DNA of 64,000 bases from Terebella lapidaria (GCA_949152475.1 OX424562.1:21700209-21764208), one strand, 5' to 3'; positions 9,300-19,905 are shown, counted from the stretch's first letter. The notes: a model not told the origin generated them from the letters alone. Made by a program: numbers and translations.

Positions 9300-12200
9300 T
9301 GTGTTTATCATTTAAGTTAAAATCTGCTGATATTCTTCCATGCTCAGCTGATGAAATAATGGTGCTTTAAATATTCACCGATTTGATAATAATTCTGAAT
9401 TGGTGAAGATTTGAATTATTTAGAATTATTATTGACGGAAAGCGGGTGTACAAGTACCTAGGTTTACTTCGTTCATTGTGTTTCTCTAGGCTAGTTTGGA
9501 CGAGTGTCATTTTTATATCCTAGGATTTACTTCCAGATTGCATCGAACATATTATCTTTTCTTGAAACTTGCTTCGAGTAAAATATAAAAAAGCTCTTTA
9601 AACCGGTTTTCGTAGACAGAATTCAGAAGAGTTCGTAGACACTGTTATCTTGTAAATTGGCCCGAAACATATTGTATGTCCCTTTTTTTGGAAAATAGAC
9701 CTCAATATATATACAGGCTAGGTACTAAATTGTTCATAGATAATCAATATGATATTTGGTAACAATCATAGTCATGGTATCATCATGCACACAGGTATAT
9801 TTGGTATTAAGATCGGTACTGAACGGTTCTTCCCTCAAAGGTCATGAATGTGTTTGTGATGTTACGGGGTAAAAAATAATGTGCTTGGTAAAGATATGGA
9901 AGTAAGCACCAATCTATTACCACCATTACAGCCAAACTGCACCCCTTTTCGGATATGATTCTGTACAATCATACCACTTTAGACCACATGTGGACAGTAA
10001 AATGATAACCGACAGGTTATAGAAAGTGCACGTTTTTGATCACATACTCTCTTCTATTGCGTAGCCTCATTCCATACTCACTTGTTGAATACGAGGGTGT
10101 GACTGTCAAATTGGAAATACTCGGTATACGAACTATCACACAACAACAGTACATATATCTGCACCAGGCATCAATTCATTGACTTCTAGTCACATTTCAT
10201 CCAAGTGATCACTCAGTGATCCGAAATTCCCCATGAGCCTGGTACTATCATTGGATTTAAACGTCTAGGATTCTTCAAGTGGTTTGATTTAAACGTCCAG
10301 GACTCTTCCAATTCAAAACCAGTGGAAAGTTGGTGGTGTGGTCAATGCAAAATCTATCTACATACACCGAGTCGTTATAAGATGAGTGCTGTATACTCCA
10401 AATTATCATGAAAGTAATGGAACACGTTGCGTAGACGTTTGTCATCACAGTGTGGACCTCATTCCACAAATCAAAGAAACAATTATGGTGGTTTGTCACT
10501 ATTCATCTGGGAAGAAATGCTGAAAAAGTAACTTCACTGAAAAAATTGTCACACTAATCTTCTCTGATATTAAATACTGGCTAAATTTCATGCATAGGCT
10601 GGGCCCATAGACTGTGTTCAACTCTGGTTGACCCATCTTGGTCACAGCTACAGATTATGCTGTGCACCCGTGTGTGTTACCGCACAATCACACTCCATAA
10701 TCATGATGATGGTATGTCAATGGATGATACAGAGGTGACATGGAGGGTTATTGGACACTAGCGCGGAATGGACTTCATTGTCCGTGATATTTGGGTGAAC
10801 GCTTTTCCCACTCTTTTTGTAAATTTTTCATTGACTGAGACCAACTCTTGCCACCAAAGATGGGAATATTGACTAGCACGGAAACCAAATGAAGATTTTT
10901 TCGAATGACCATTGTTTTCTTTACACAGTGAAAAAGTTGTCAGAATTCGTTTGTAAATGAGTACATAACGACCAAAAATGATAACATATGTCCATGAACG
11001 AAAGAAAGGCTCATCTTCATGGCTACTGAATTCGTGATCAGACCTATGAGTTGACCACCTGTCTGGTCTGGTGTCTGAACGATATGGAAGTTCGTATGTG
11101 TCACTCAACAGGTTTATCTGCTTTCGAAATGATCAAACTTGCACAGAATTTATCGTGCATACTCGAAAGATCAAGTTTTATATGTTCCAAGGGATAATAA
11201 GTTTTTTTTTTTTTAATTTAAAAAAACAATATTATGGAGACTTATTATTCATTATTATATGATTCGTTTTTATTGCAAATTCTAGCTGCATTGATGGTAA
11301 TAGAATCGACTTACATCTATAAGTATCATTTACAATCACTACCGCTAAGAATCCTGGTGCAAAACGTATTCCTCACCCATCAACGAATTTAGTATCCTTA
11401 TCGGGCCAAATCATATCAAATGATTGATTCAAGACCTGGAAGCAAGATATGGGATCGAACCAAGTACACCTATTTGTGAGGCGATTCCGACGAGATATAA
11501 TCTTGCATATCCATGACATCCAAACAGCCTTGTCCGTGTTGTTGCATAGATATTATGATTACAAGTGTAACATTTTAACCAAGTGTGAATAAATACAGCA
11601 GGTTTGCAATTCTATGTTTTATAATTATAATGCGTGAGGAACGTGCGCTCGAAATTTAATGACACGAGCAACAGGATTCTCAATATTGTGAGTATGATAC
11701 GCGCATCGCAGCGGGTGCATATTACATTTCATGCATGTTATATCGTCAGATGCACTTGGTTCTGACACAGTGTCCATTTATGGACAGGAAACGTGATACA
11801 GGAATTCACAAAAGTGCCATTATCGTGCAAACATGCCACAAGTAACTGGAGAGTCCTCAGCTCACCCCTTTTGGTTACAGATGTATGAAGCACAAAGTCG
11901 AAGTTCCGTGTGCTCCAGATTGCAGCAGGTTATTCCCAAAATCTCACTTGGTTTAATGTGGACAACGCAGTTGCAGAGTGATGCACCTAGGTATATTATG
12001 CAGATATGTTTATTTTATACATCTGAAGTCAAACGTTTCTTTATGATTAGTAGTTTCCGTGTGTGATACAGTGGTTCAATCATGCAGTGACATCAAATGC
12101 TGAATACAAGGCTAAATGAAATTATAAAATTTGCACCTAGATATGCATATTATGTGGGGTTTTTTGTGGAAAACAAACTCTTTCACACAATGAATCATAA

Positions 12201-12590
12201 CACCAAATTTGAAACACATCATGTCTTTCCAGACCATCCAACATTATTGACTTATATCTGTCTGTGTACATGGGTTTATCAGGCATGAACACATTGGTCC
12301 TGACGGATGATGCCAAGGAAATTAATTTCGCTATTTAATGGATAAATTGGTTGTCAAGTGTGCAGACCCAAACTGACGACCTATCCATATAGAATGTATA
12401 ATTGGCTGCGGCAGGCTGATAGAGCACGGAATTGCCATTATCTCGCATACATGACGACACGTCACACCAGCTCTGGTCAAAACGTAATAGATGAGGACTG
12501 TGTCAGTTGGTCGGTCGGCGAAGATAGGGACATGCGAGTTTGATTTTGTATATCAGATTGATTCCTCCCAGGTAGAAACGCACTTTTCGA
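9300..12590 (+). repeat. Unit B, module M2 (non-coding)
   Basis: It follows the gene directly and aligns, with many indels, to 21,420-23,920, 30,950-32,779 and the minus-strand copies in 54-63.6 kb. Shared landmarks are GCTGATATTC...GCTCAGCTGA near 9,330, CATGAGCCTGGTACT near 10,232, TTGGTCACAGCTACAGA near 10,640, GGAATATTGACTAG near 10,865, GTCCATTTATGGACAGGAAA near 11,770, and the GACCCAAACTGACGACC block near 12,364. I see no gene in it; its short ORFs are not kept between copies. Confidence 0.65.
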
Positions 12591-12678
12591 CTTACTACAT
12601 ACACTACAAAAGAAAGTAAATTATGTCACTGTAACTGCGCCTCTGTAACACAGGCCTCTGTCAGGTCCGTGCAGCTAC

Positions 12679-13573
12679 TGTGACGTTTGGTAATGACTTG
12701 TTTTCGGTGTGGCCCAAAAAACCTGGTTTCTCTGATCGTATAGACTTTATGTAACTCCCGCTCGTTGTGATTCGAGAGCCGTCACTAAATTGGTGTCCCC
12801 CAACGCTGGTGTATCATCACTCCGTAGCTTACCGGCTTCACTTAGGCAAGAAGCAACTCAGATGTAAATAAATTGAAGATTTATATACATCAAATCAACT
12901 TACAATTGTATGGCTGGTCACCCACGTGACGTACAAATATGAAGTTCAGACATGGAGCACTGTATGATCACATTTCAAAAATAAATAGTGCACGAGGGCA
13001 CAACTAAAAAGAGTTCTTAGCCGGCGGCGTCTCTCTGTCCCTTCCCGTTGAAGTTTCCCGTCCCGTTTAGTCGAATGGTTTCTCCAGGTAGTCGGTCTAA
13101 TCCCGGTTGACTCTAAGGCCCTGAAGAAGGAGTCGTCCGCACGGAGTTCGTCGAGTCCCTTGGCTGTGGCGGTGACGATCTCCCCACGGTCGATGTCGCT
13201 GTTGCAGTGCTCTCAGAGCGGCCGTCCGCTCTCCCTTATATAGCCAGGGTGGCTGCGCGCGCATCTTCGTCCGCGAACGTATCTTCCGCACTCTTCTCCA
13301 CGTGGTGAAGACTGCGTCCGCGAACGGTTCTTCCGCGAAGGCTCTTCTTCCGCGAACGGTGCTTCCGCGACTGATGCTTCCGCTGACGATGCTTCCGCAA
13401 TCGTGCTTCCGCGAACGGTTCTTCCGCCAACGATGCTTCCGCTGATGATGCTTCCGCAATCGTGCTTCCGCGAACGGTTCTTCCGCGAACGGTGTCTTCG
13501 CAAGTGGACTTTGTAGATCACGTGACCGTTCCTAACGAACGTTTCAGCGCGGCAGTTGCATGGTTTTGTTACA
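12679..13573 (-). repeat. 3' LTR (left copy)
   Basis: 895 bp, equal in length and nearly identical to 19,906-20,800. On the element strand it carries a cluster of TTCGCGGAAG-type motifs followed by CTATATAAG (plus coordinates 13,235-13,243). Confidence 0.95.
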
Positions 13574-13587
13574 ACTCCACCCTTTCT
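13574..13587 (-). other. Polypurine tract next to the 3' LTR
   Basis: On the minus strand AGAAAGGGTGGAGT abuts the LTR. A longer purine-rich run (13,607-13,650) lies just upstream. This is the expected site for plus-strand priming. Confidence 0.75.
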
Positions 13588-13693
13588 GGAGATCAACGTC
13601 CCCGTTGATCCTTTCTCTCTCTTCTTTTCTCTTCTTCCTCCTTCTTCGTCTTTTCCTGCCTGTCTGTTGTTTACAGGGCTCTCTCCCTCCACT

Positions 13694-14791
13694 TCACTGG
13701 CGATCCACCTCGCTTTCGGACGTCTCCGCCAGCCTGTCCCGAGTGTCTGTATATGCTCGGAGCTGTTCCCGGAGCAGCTTGGTCTCTCGGACGTGGGCTC
13801 GCAGCTCCTTCCGGTGGCTCTTCTCTCGTTGAGAGGCCTCCCCTCGCAGCTGCAGCACCTCGGCCTCGAGCTGTCTCTGCTCCTCCTTGGCTTGGAGCCG
13901 AGCCTCCGCTTGGGTGAGGTGGCGTCGTCCCATGGCTATCGTGGATGCCAGGTCCTCCAGGGCCTTCTCTCCGGCAGTGACCGCTCTGCCCAGGCCCTCC
14001 ACATACGGTCGCAGTTGGTCCTCCTCCTCCGGAACGGGCTTGAGGTACCAACTCAGGTCTAGGGGCTTGTAGGTAGGGGCCGAGTCTCTGGGAACGGGGG
14101 GTCCGTCGTCCTCGGGGGTGGGGGCCTCCGGGGATTCCGCCTCTCTCCGCTCCTGCTGAGACTCCGGTTCCTCTTCGCTATTCGGGGGGTCGTCCTCGGG
14201 GTCTGGGGCGTCCTCTGACCTGGGGGCGTCCTCCCGGGGGCTTGACGGCGTGGAGCTGGTCGTCCCGCTGGCCGCAAAGCTGACAGTCTTCAGCTCAGGG
14301 GCAGACACAGTAGTCGGACCATCTCGGGGGTCGGACACGGGCGTGTTGGTCGTCGTCCTCCTCCGTCCTGGCTTGAGGGTGTTGCCGCTGGCATGCGACG
14401 TCTCATGCCGGTCTCTGTCAGCTCGGCGGGCGAATCGCTGGCTGCACATCTTGCAGAGGTGCCGCCCCTCCTTCTGCGTGTGTTTGGTCGCCACGTGTCG
14501 GCTAAAGTTGGATGCCGTCACGTGGATCCGGCAGGGGCTGCACCAGCGTCGCCCTCTCTCGGTAGACAACTTCCGGGCAGGGGACCGTCGACCTCCTCGG
14601 GGCTCCTCACGACGCTCCCGGCTCCTCGAGTGCTCCCGCTTCCGGTCAGGCTTGTCTGTCTTGGTAGGTGGGTCGCTCATCTTGTCGACTTCAAGGGGCA
14701 GAAAGTCAGCCAAGTCGAAATCTGGAACGTCCCCGAAATCTTCGTCTGCAAATGCGGGTATCTCAATGATCTGCAGAGTTGGTGTGTTCAT
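13694..14791 (-). CDS. Accessory ORF of the LTR element: C2H2 zinc-finger/coiled-coil protein
   Basis: 365 residues between pol and the 3' LTR. An acidic N-terminus is followed by an Arg-rich stretch (50-82) and two C2H2 fingers: C84-C87-H99-H104 and C113-C116-H129-H133. A long Pro/Glu/Ser-rich spacer (about 150-245) leads to a C-terminal helix-forming, probably coiled-coil region (about 265-350) rich in E, R, Q and L. Canonical gypsy elements lack such a gene, so it is an acquired or lineage-specific part. A TATA box (14,826-14,834) and four copies of the element's repeated motif (14,902-14,958) lie just upstream, so it may have its own promoter. DNA binding and a regulatory role are inferred from the fingers only; an envelope-like role is unlikely because no signal peptide or membrane segment is present. 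Confidence 0.75.
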   Translation of the reverse strand: MNTPTLQIIEIPAFADEDFGDVPDFDLADFLPLEVDKMSDPPTKTDKPDRKREHSRSRERREEPRGGRRSPARKLSTERGRRWCSPCRIHVTASNFSRHVATKHTQKEGRHLCKMCSQRFARRADRDRHETSHASGNTLKPGRRRTTTNTPVSDPRDGPTTVSAPELKTVSFAASGTTSSTPSSPREDAPRSEDAPDPEDDPPNSEEEPESQQERREAESPEAPTPEDDGPPVPRDSAPTYKPLDLSWYLKPVPEEEDQLRPYVEGLGRAVTAGEKALEDLASTIAMGRRHLTQAEARLQAKEEQRQLEAEVLQLRGEASQREKSHRKELRAHVRETKLLREQLRAYTDTRDRLAETSESEVDRQ

Positions 14792-14825
14792 GGTTGAAGT
14801 GATGACGGAATCGTAGGCCGGCCTG

Positions 14826-14834
14826 CTTATATAG
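14826..14834 (-). promoter_or_regulatory. Internal TATA box before the zinc-finger ORF
   Basis: CTATATAAG on the minus strand, about 35 bases upstream of the ATG. The same nonamer forms the LTR TATA box (20,462-20,470), and in both places the TTCGCGGAAG motif cluster lies upstream. Confidence 0.6.
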
Positions 14835-14901
14835 AAAAGGCGCGGACCAGGGATCTGGGGGAAAAAGCATTGTCGTGGAACGAAATAACGTTTTTCGCTT
14901 G

Positions 14902-14958
14902 CTTCCGCGAACGGTTCTTCCGCGAACGCTGCTTCCGCGAACGGTTCTTCCGCGAACG
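14902..14958 (-). repeat. Four motif copies at exact 15-bp period
   Basis: CTTCCGCGAACG (plus-strand reading) begins at 14,902, 14,917, 14,932 and 14,947. The cluster is 70-130 bp upstream of the internal TATA box, in the place where an activator site would be expected. Confidence 0.85.
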
Positions 14959-14971
14959 CTCCCGTCGTCGT

Positions 14972-15611
14972 TTACATCGTTTGGACTGCATTCCCGCTGT
15001 TTTCCACTCGTCCCTCGTCATCACTGGGGGTCCGGACTGGGGTCACATCGTCCGGATTGGGTATCCAGGCGTCGGTTTCAGGGGTAAACCAGCACCTTTT
15101 CATATTGTCGATGGTCCCGGGCTCCAGAATATCCATCGCCACCCTTTCTAGCCGATGGCTCACCGGTCGTGGGGGGCTCCGGTCTTCAGGTAGGGACTCC
15201 TCGGTCGGCTCTGCAGTCGTCCTCGGGTCCTCCTGGCGGCGCACCTCCCAGATCTGGAATATCCCGACTCCATCTCCGCAATAGTGATCTTCCATCAAGG
15301 GCTCAACAGGGACCTCCAATACGATGTTGACTTGAGGTCCTCCTGGGCTCCATCCTTCTCCGCTGATCGGTGGAAGCAGATCCTCGTCAGAGAGGTCCTC
15401 CAGGGGTAGGGGACACTCCTCCTGAGTCGGACAGGCCTCCTCTTCTCCTTTGGGTCTTGCTATGCTTCATATCAGGGTACACCAGCAGGGGGCGCTCGGT
15501 CAGAGGTTGACGCAGCGCCTCGAACACCTGCTGATGAGCCTCGCTCCAATGGTTGTCGAACTCCATCTCCGTCGTCCTTCTGATAAGATGTAAAATCTTT
15601 CGTCGACTCAA
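14972..15611 (-). pseudogene. Further pol-derived parts of the LTR element
   Basis: Short frames here recall gypsy pol: a segment like the RNase H region (WSEAHQQVFEALRQPL, then LLVYPD) and one with LERVAMDILEP, like integrase-core wording. These are recognisable fossil parts; the region is broken. Confidence 0.6.
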
Positions 15612-17287
15612 GGCAGAGGGTACGCATCCTTCCGGGTGACTTCATTTAGACGGCGGTTGTTGACACAACTGACGACCTCCACCTCCTTCTCCGTCAAGTC
15701 CGGATGCATTCCCTCCAGGAGCGGTTTTAGATGCTCCGGGCACTCTGGTGTCTTCGTCGACGATTCTGCGTGCATGGCGTGCACTCTGGTTTCGGGCTGC
15801 TCAGGCGTCCGGTTCCGCCACTTGGTGGAGTTTGGTGTAAGGGGCTCATGCTCCCTCCCGCTCTCCTCCCGGTACCACTGTTCCCTTTTAGGTTCATTCT
15901 GGGTTGTTTTCCCTCCATCGGGACGAAATCCTAGGTCGATCACGGCCTCTATTCCGTGAAGCTCGGCTAGGATGGTCCCCATCAGCACAGTGCAAGCTCC
16001 AGCGCCGGCGTTCAGAAGTACCACCGGTACCAGGCGTCCTCGGGGTCGTACCAGGGCTCGTCCCACTACGAGGGGGTCGTCCTCCAACGGCTCTCTTGCG
16101 GACTGCACGAGGCCGGCCTTCGGAACTCCTCCCTCACTTCCTGTCAGCTTGAGGTCCACCATCATCTCTGAAAAGGGTGGCAAGACGACCGTCTCCTCCG
16201 TCACCAGTGTGTAGACGGCGTCCTCGTGGCCCGAGCTCATCACTACGGTAGTGTCGCCCACCTGCCACTCGCCCTTACGCAGATCCAGCTGTCCCCCAAT
16301 CTGTTGAAGTACATCAAGCCCCAACACTCCCGGGATCCCTAGTTTGGCTACCAGTACATCTGCCGACACGAGTCGTGTGCCCAGTAGAAGTTGAACTGTC
16401 ATCTCTCCTTGAACCTGTAAGTAGTCTCCGGTTGCTGCCCGTAACCTTATTCTCGTCTGCCTTATCATTGCTTTATGTTCGTCATCCATTTGGTCGAAGA
16501 GACACTCGTCCAGAACGGTGGAAGAGGCACCCGTGTCCACCAACATACGAGTCGCCTTCCCCATAACGTGGCACGCCGCATACCACGCCAATGTGCCTCG
16601 GGCACCGGCTGACAGCGACACCACCTGGCCATTTCTGTCAATCTTAAGAGAGCTGCCACTCTCCTCAGGGACGCCGCCCTGGATAAGTACTGAGTCGTCC
16701 ACCCACAGTGATGCACCACCCTGGTCCTCTCTGTCAGTCTTAAGGGAATCACTCCCCTCGGAACCGCCGCTCCGGATAAGTAATGAGTCGTCCACCAGCA
16801 ATAGCTGCTGCGCTGGCCCCTTGGTCATTCCGCTCCACCGGCCCTCCGTCTCCTCTTTCACGGCCGCTTGTGGTTCAGTTGCATAGGGGGGTCCCTGCTG
16901 TTTCGCAGCCTCCAGCCTCAAGGTTGTAACCTGTTGGTTCTCCTTGCTGCTAGCAGAAACCTCGTTGATGTCTCCGTGGGTCCCCAGACGCTCCACCGCT
17001 CCATCGGTCTGCATTTCGTCGACGTCTCCGCGGGGCATTAGACGCTCCGCGGCTCCATCAGTTTGCTGTACATTGGCACTCCCGTCTGTGTTGACAGGCT
17101 TGCCCTCCAAATAGTCGAGAATTCGATCCTCGAGCTCCTCCTGTGCCCATCCAGTTACTTCGGATGCACACCGGAAAAACCTATTAAAAATCTGTGAAAC
17201 TAAAAATTCCCCCCTGGCAATGTGTTCTTCACGTCTTCGTCGAGCTTCTCGCCTGTGAAGCCGTGCACACACCTGCCAATGGCCCAT
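15608..17287 (-). CDS. pol: pol-derived frame with retroviral-type aspartic protease
   Basis: 559 codons. The protease active site is at about residues 249-255 (LVDTGAS), followed by the second protease motif VLGLDVLQQIGG. The frame ends with the entry motif of reverse transcriptase (NNRRLNEVTRKDAYPLP). Before the protease there is an internal near-duplication built on VDDS-LI-GG-ES-SLK-DR. The frame differs from that of gag, as in families that reach pol by frameshifting. As a fossil, the pol region overall is broken. Confidence 0.8.
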   Translation of the reverse strand: MGHWQVCARLHRREARRRREEHIARGEFLVSQIFNRFFRCASEVTGWAQEELEDRILDYLEGKPVNTDGSANVQQTDGAAERLMPRGDVDEMQTDGAVERLGTHGDINEVSASSKENQQVTTLRLEAAKQQGPPYATEPQAAVKEETEGRWSGMTKGPAQQLLLVDDSLLIRSGGSEGSDSLKTDREDQGGASLWVDDSVLIQGGVPEESGSSLKIDRNGQVVSLSAGARGTLAWYAACHVMGKATRMLVDTGASSTVLDECLFDQMDDEHKAMIRQTRIRLRAATGDYLQVQGEMTVQLLLGTRLVSADVLVAKLGIPGVLGLDVLQQIGGQLDLRKGEWQVGDTTVVMSSGHEDAVYTLVTEETVVLPPFSEMMVDLKLTGSEGGVPKAGLVQSAREPLEDDPLVVGRALVRPRGRLVPVVLLNAGAGACTVLMGTILAELHGIEAVIDLGFRPDGGKTTQNEPKREQWYREESGREHEPLTPNSTKWRNRTPEQPETRVHAMHAESSTKTPECPEHLKPLLEGMHPDLTEKEVEVVSCVNNRRLNEVTRKDAYPLP

Positions 17288-17310
17288 ACGGTTGGGGGCT
17301 GGTATGAGCC

Positions 17311-19842
17311 CTACTGGTTTTCCGACTCCTCGTCTGTCAAACTGTTCCGCTCACCAATCTCCTCGATTAGTCGACTCAAGCGCTCCTCCTTGGTCCGAGG
17401 TGGCGGCCGATCTGGACACTGGTACTTCCGATGACCCGGCTTCCCACAGTACCAACAGTCATCTGGTCCCGGCCTAGCGCTTGGTCCCTTGTTCTCAGCA
17501 GTGGCGGCCCTCGGCTTGATGGATAGCACCTGCTCACACAGCTCGATTAGTCGATCCAGCTTCCTGTCTTGGCTCTCAAAGAGCCCCTTGAAGTAGGGAA
17601 GTCTGGGTAGACCCGCTACGTTCGGCTGGTTGCTCTGCTGCCCACTGGTGGTAATCTCGCCTCCCTGCTGGTTCTTTAATAGCTGTAGGACCCGTCCTAG
17701 AGCTGGCTCGGAGTCCTCCGACTCTATGGACATCACCGGCTTCCCAGGCTTGGGTTTGACACATTCGTACTGGGTCACGAACGCTATGGCCTCCTCCATG
17801 GTCTTCATCTTCCTCATGAGCGCCATCACCTTCATGTCCCCATCTGGATGGCCCTTCCAGAAGTGGTCTAAGGCGATAGCCTCCTGAGCTGCGGAGTTCA
17901 GATCCGGATAACCACGGCCGGCCAGTCGCTGCAACTCATAGCCGTACTGCTGGGGTGTCTCTGCCTTCCTGCGGGTTCTCTGTCCCAAGGTCGCCTTGTA
18001 GGACTCCTCCTGACAGTCAGGGTCGAATCGTAGGGTCAGCTTGTCGGTCAGAACGTCGATGTCCCTCCGGTCTGCAGGACTCAGGCTGGTCAGCATCCGT
18101 CGCGCCTCTCCTGTCAAGCTCCCGGCTAAGTAGACGCCCTGTTCCCGCTTGCTCCATCCGTTGACCTCTGCGATGACGTCAAAGTGGGCCCGGTACACCG
18201 GCCACTCTATGGAAGTCCCATCGAACTTGTCAGGGGTCAGCATCTTCCGGTTCCTTCTGCCGTTCTGATTCCAGGCTGTGCTGTCCTCGGACGACGAGTC
18301 CTCCTGCCTCCGTCTCGGCCTAGGGCTTCGTCGGTGCAGCGGCGGTCCCCGCCTCGGTGGTCTCCTCCCCCGTCCTGGGTAACCATGGCTGCTCTCGGTC
18401 CCTCCATCAGATGAAGGCCCCTCATCGCCCGATGATGAGAAAGGGTGCTGTCTCCGGCCTCCCTGGGTGACTGGAATAGAAGCTGGATTTCTCCAGGAGG
18501 CTGGCTGTCTCGGTTGTCGACTGGGTGAAGACCCCTCTCTTCCGCGAACGCTGTCTTCCGCGAACCTTCCGCGAACGGACTCCTCCGCCAACAGCTCCCG
18601 AAGAAGTTCTTCCGCGAACAGGCCTCTTCCGCGAACGCCGTCTTCCGCGAGTCTTCCGCGAACGGGCTCGTTCGCCAAGATGTCACGGAGACGTCCCTCC
18701 ACAAAAGATGCACGTCCGCGAACGCCATCTTCCGCGAGTCTTCCGCGAACCGGCTCATCCGCGAATGGTCTTCCCCGTCTATTCTGAAAAACTGGAAAGG
18801 AAGATTGGTCGCCTGGATCACTCCTTTCGTCGAGCCGCCGTCTGGGTGAAGACTCCTCTCTTCCGCGAACACTCTCTTCTGCGAGTCGTCCTCGTCCGCG
18901 AACGTGGTCGTCCGCGAAGGGCCCTCCCCGGTCACAAGCGTCCTCGTCACCAAAGACTCCCCCTCGCCCACGAGCCCGTTCATCCACGAAGGATCCCCGG
19001 CTGCAAGCGTCCCTGTCGCCGAAGAATGCCTCTCGTCCGCGAATGTTCTCTTCCGCGAAAAGTCCTCTCCCTCTCGAGCTGCTCTCTTGGGTCGGAGCCC
19101 AAGTAACCCGTCCTCCAGTCACTCCCGTTTGTCGACTCGTCACACCCGACCGCTGCCCTGTTGCACCAGACTGCTGCTCTGTTGCACCAGACTGCTGCTG
19201 GGACTGGTCCCAAAGCCGTCTCAATGCTGCATTCTCTGGAGGTGCCACACTTGGACTCTGCTCCGGTAGCTGTAGCCGATCCCTCCTCGCCCAGATTTCG
19301 CCGTCCTCCCCGTCCAGATTGACGTACTCCGGTCCCAGCACTCGTCGGAACTCGGGGCCCCTCCTAACGCTCTCAAGGTAGGTTGACCTCTCCCTGTCTC
19401 GATCGTGCTGCCACCCAGAGTCGTGTCTGAAAAGAAAACGGTTGTCGGGTGTCTGGCTCCGGGGTCTCTGTTGACTAGTCGACTGGCCCATGGAAGGTCT
19501 CGACCTCCCTGGTTGCTCCTCACTCGTCGAAACGTCCCGTCTACCCCTGGCTGTGAAGCTGCTCTTCCGCGAACGGTCGTCTTCCGCGAACGTTGTCTTC
19601 CGCGAACGGTCGTCGGCCTCTTCCGCCAAGGTCGTCTTCCGCGAACGGTGGTCGTCCGCGAACGTCTTCCGCGAACGGTCGTCTTCCGCGAACGTCCCCC
19701 GCGAACGGTCGTCTCCCTCTTCCGGAAAGGTCGGCTTCCGCGAATCGCTGTCTTCCTCGTCCGCAAGTGAGGCCGTCCGTGAAGAGTCTTCCTCTTCACC
19801 TCCTGTCTTCCCTGGGGCAGTTTCGTCGTTTTCGCCGGACAT
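17311..19842 (-). CDS. gag: gag polyprotein of the LTR element
   Basis: 843 residues from the ATG at 19,842. An upstream in-frame ATG at 19,944 lies in the LTR, before the primer site, so 19,842 is preferred. The first roughly 500 residues are low complexity, built from RSRKT, FAED/FAEE and VRGR peptides, which are three frame readings of one DNA motif. A capsid-like segment follows (about 560-730: FDGTSIEWPVYRAHFDVIA, LAGSLTGEARRML, TPQQYGYELQRLAGRG). A CCHC zinc knuckle CWYCGKPGHRKYQC lies at about 796-809. Role: particle assembly and RNA packaging. Length is large for gypsy gag because of the repeat-rich N-terminus. Confidence 0.85.
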   Translation of the reverse strand: MSGENDETAPGKTGGEEEDSSRTASLADEEDSDSRKPTFPEEGDDRSRGTFAEDDRSRKTFADDHRSRKTTLAEEADDRSRKTTFAEDDRSRKSSFTARGRRDVSTSEEQPGRSRPSMGQSTSQQRPRSQTPDNRFLFRHDSGWQHDRDRERSTYLESVRRGPEFRRVLGPEYVNLDGEDGEIWARRDRLQLPEQSPSVAPPENAALRRLWDQSQQQSGATEQQSGATGQRSGVTSRQTGVTGGRVTWAPTQESSSRGRGLFAEENIRGREAFFGDRDACSRGSFVDERARGRGGVFGDEDACDRGGPFADDHVRGRGRLAEESVRGREESSPRRRLDERSDPGDQSSFPVFQNRRGRPFADEPVRGRLAEDGVRGRASFVEGRLRDILANEPVRGRLAEDGVRGRGLFAEELLRELLAEESVRGRFAEDSVRGREGSSPSRQPRQPASWRNPASIPVTQGGRRQHPFSSSGDEGPSSDGGTESSHGYPGRGRRPPRRGPPLHRRSPRPRRRQEDSSSEDSTAWNQNGRRNRKMLTPDKFDGTSIEWPVYRAHFDVIAEVNGWSKREQGVYLAGSLTGEARRMLTSLSPADRRDIDVLTDKLTLRFDPDCQEESYKATLGQRTRRKAETPQQYGYELQRLAGRGYPDLNSAAQEAIALDHFWKGHPDGDMKVMALMRKMKTMEEAIAFVTQYECVKPKPGKPVMSIESEDSEPALGRVLQLLKNQQGGEITTSGQQSNQPNVAGLPRLPYFKGLFESQDRKLDRLIELCEQVLSIKPRAATAENKGPSARPGPDDCWYCGKPGHRKYQCPDRPPPRTKEERLSRLIEEIGERNSLTDEESENQ
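18535..19750 (-). repeat. CTTCCGCGAACG motif array inside gag
   Basis: About a dozen exact TCCGCGAACG copies and as many near copies, in two clusters (18,538-19,065 and 19,563-19,745). Spacing is irregular and not restricted to multiples of three, so the motif is translated in different frames along the protein. Confidence 0.85.
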
Positions 19843-19884
19843 GAGTGATGCTGAGGTTCGTTCCCTGGCAGTAGACCCTCGGGG

Positions 19885-19902
19885 ATCCTGGTCACGGCAC
19901 CA
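19885..19902 (-). other. Primer-binding site, matches the tRNA-His 3' end
   Basis: On the minus strand TGGTGCCGTGACCAGGAT starts three bases after the 5' LTR. Its complement ends in CACGGCACCA, fitting the tRNA-His acceptor strand (5' GCCGTGA pairing partner) plus CCA. The first 12 bases fit animal tRNA-His in general; the rest fits, from memory, the invertebrate T-arm. Confidence 0.75.
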
Positions 19903-19905
19903 AGT

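Larger units (their letters stand above)
5430..9300 (+). repeat. Unit B, module M1: 5' flank plus tail-anchored gene, split by a transposon nest
   Basis: 5,430-5,734 and 8,375-9,300 align in order with 29,670-30,950 (plus) and, inverted, with about 62,160-60,949. Landmarks are ATGTTTGTGAATG...AAAGCTG, ATCGTAAACTCT, GAATGGTCG, GTAGGGCGACGAGCGACATA and the gene itself. The two halves are separated by the insertion at 5,735-8,374. Confidence 0.75.

Noticed and set aside
13556-14062. Plus-strand ORFs inside the LTR element
   Set aside because: Shadows of the GC-rich minus-strand coding region, with repetitive composition and no domain.
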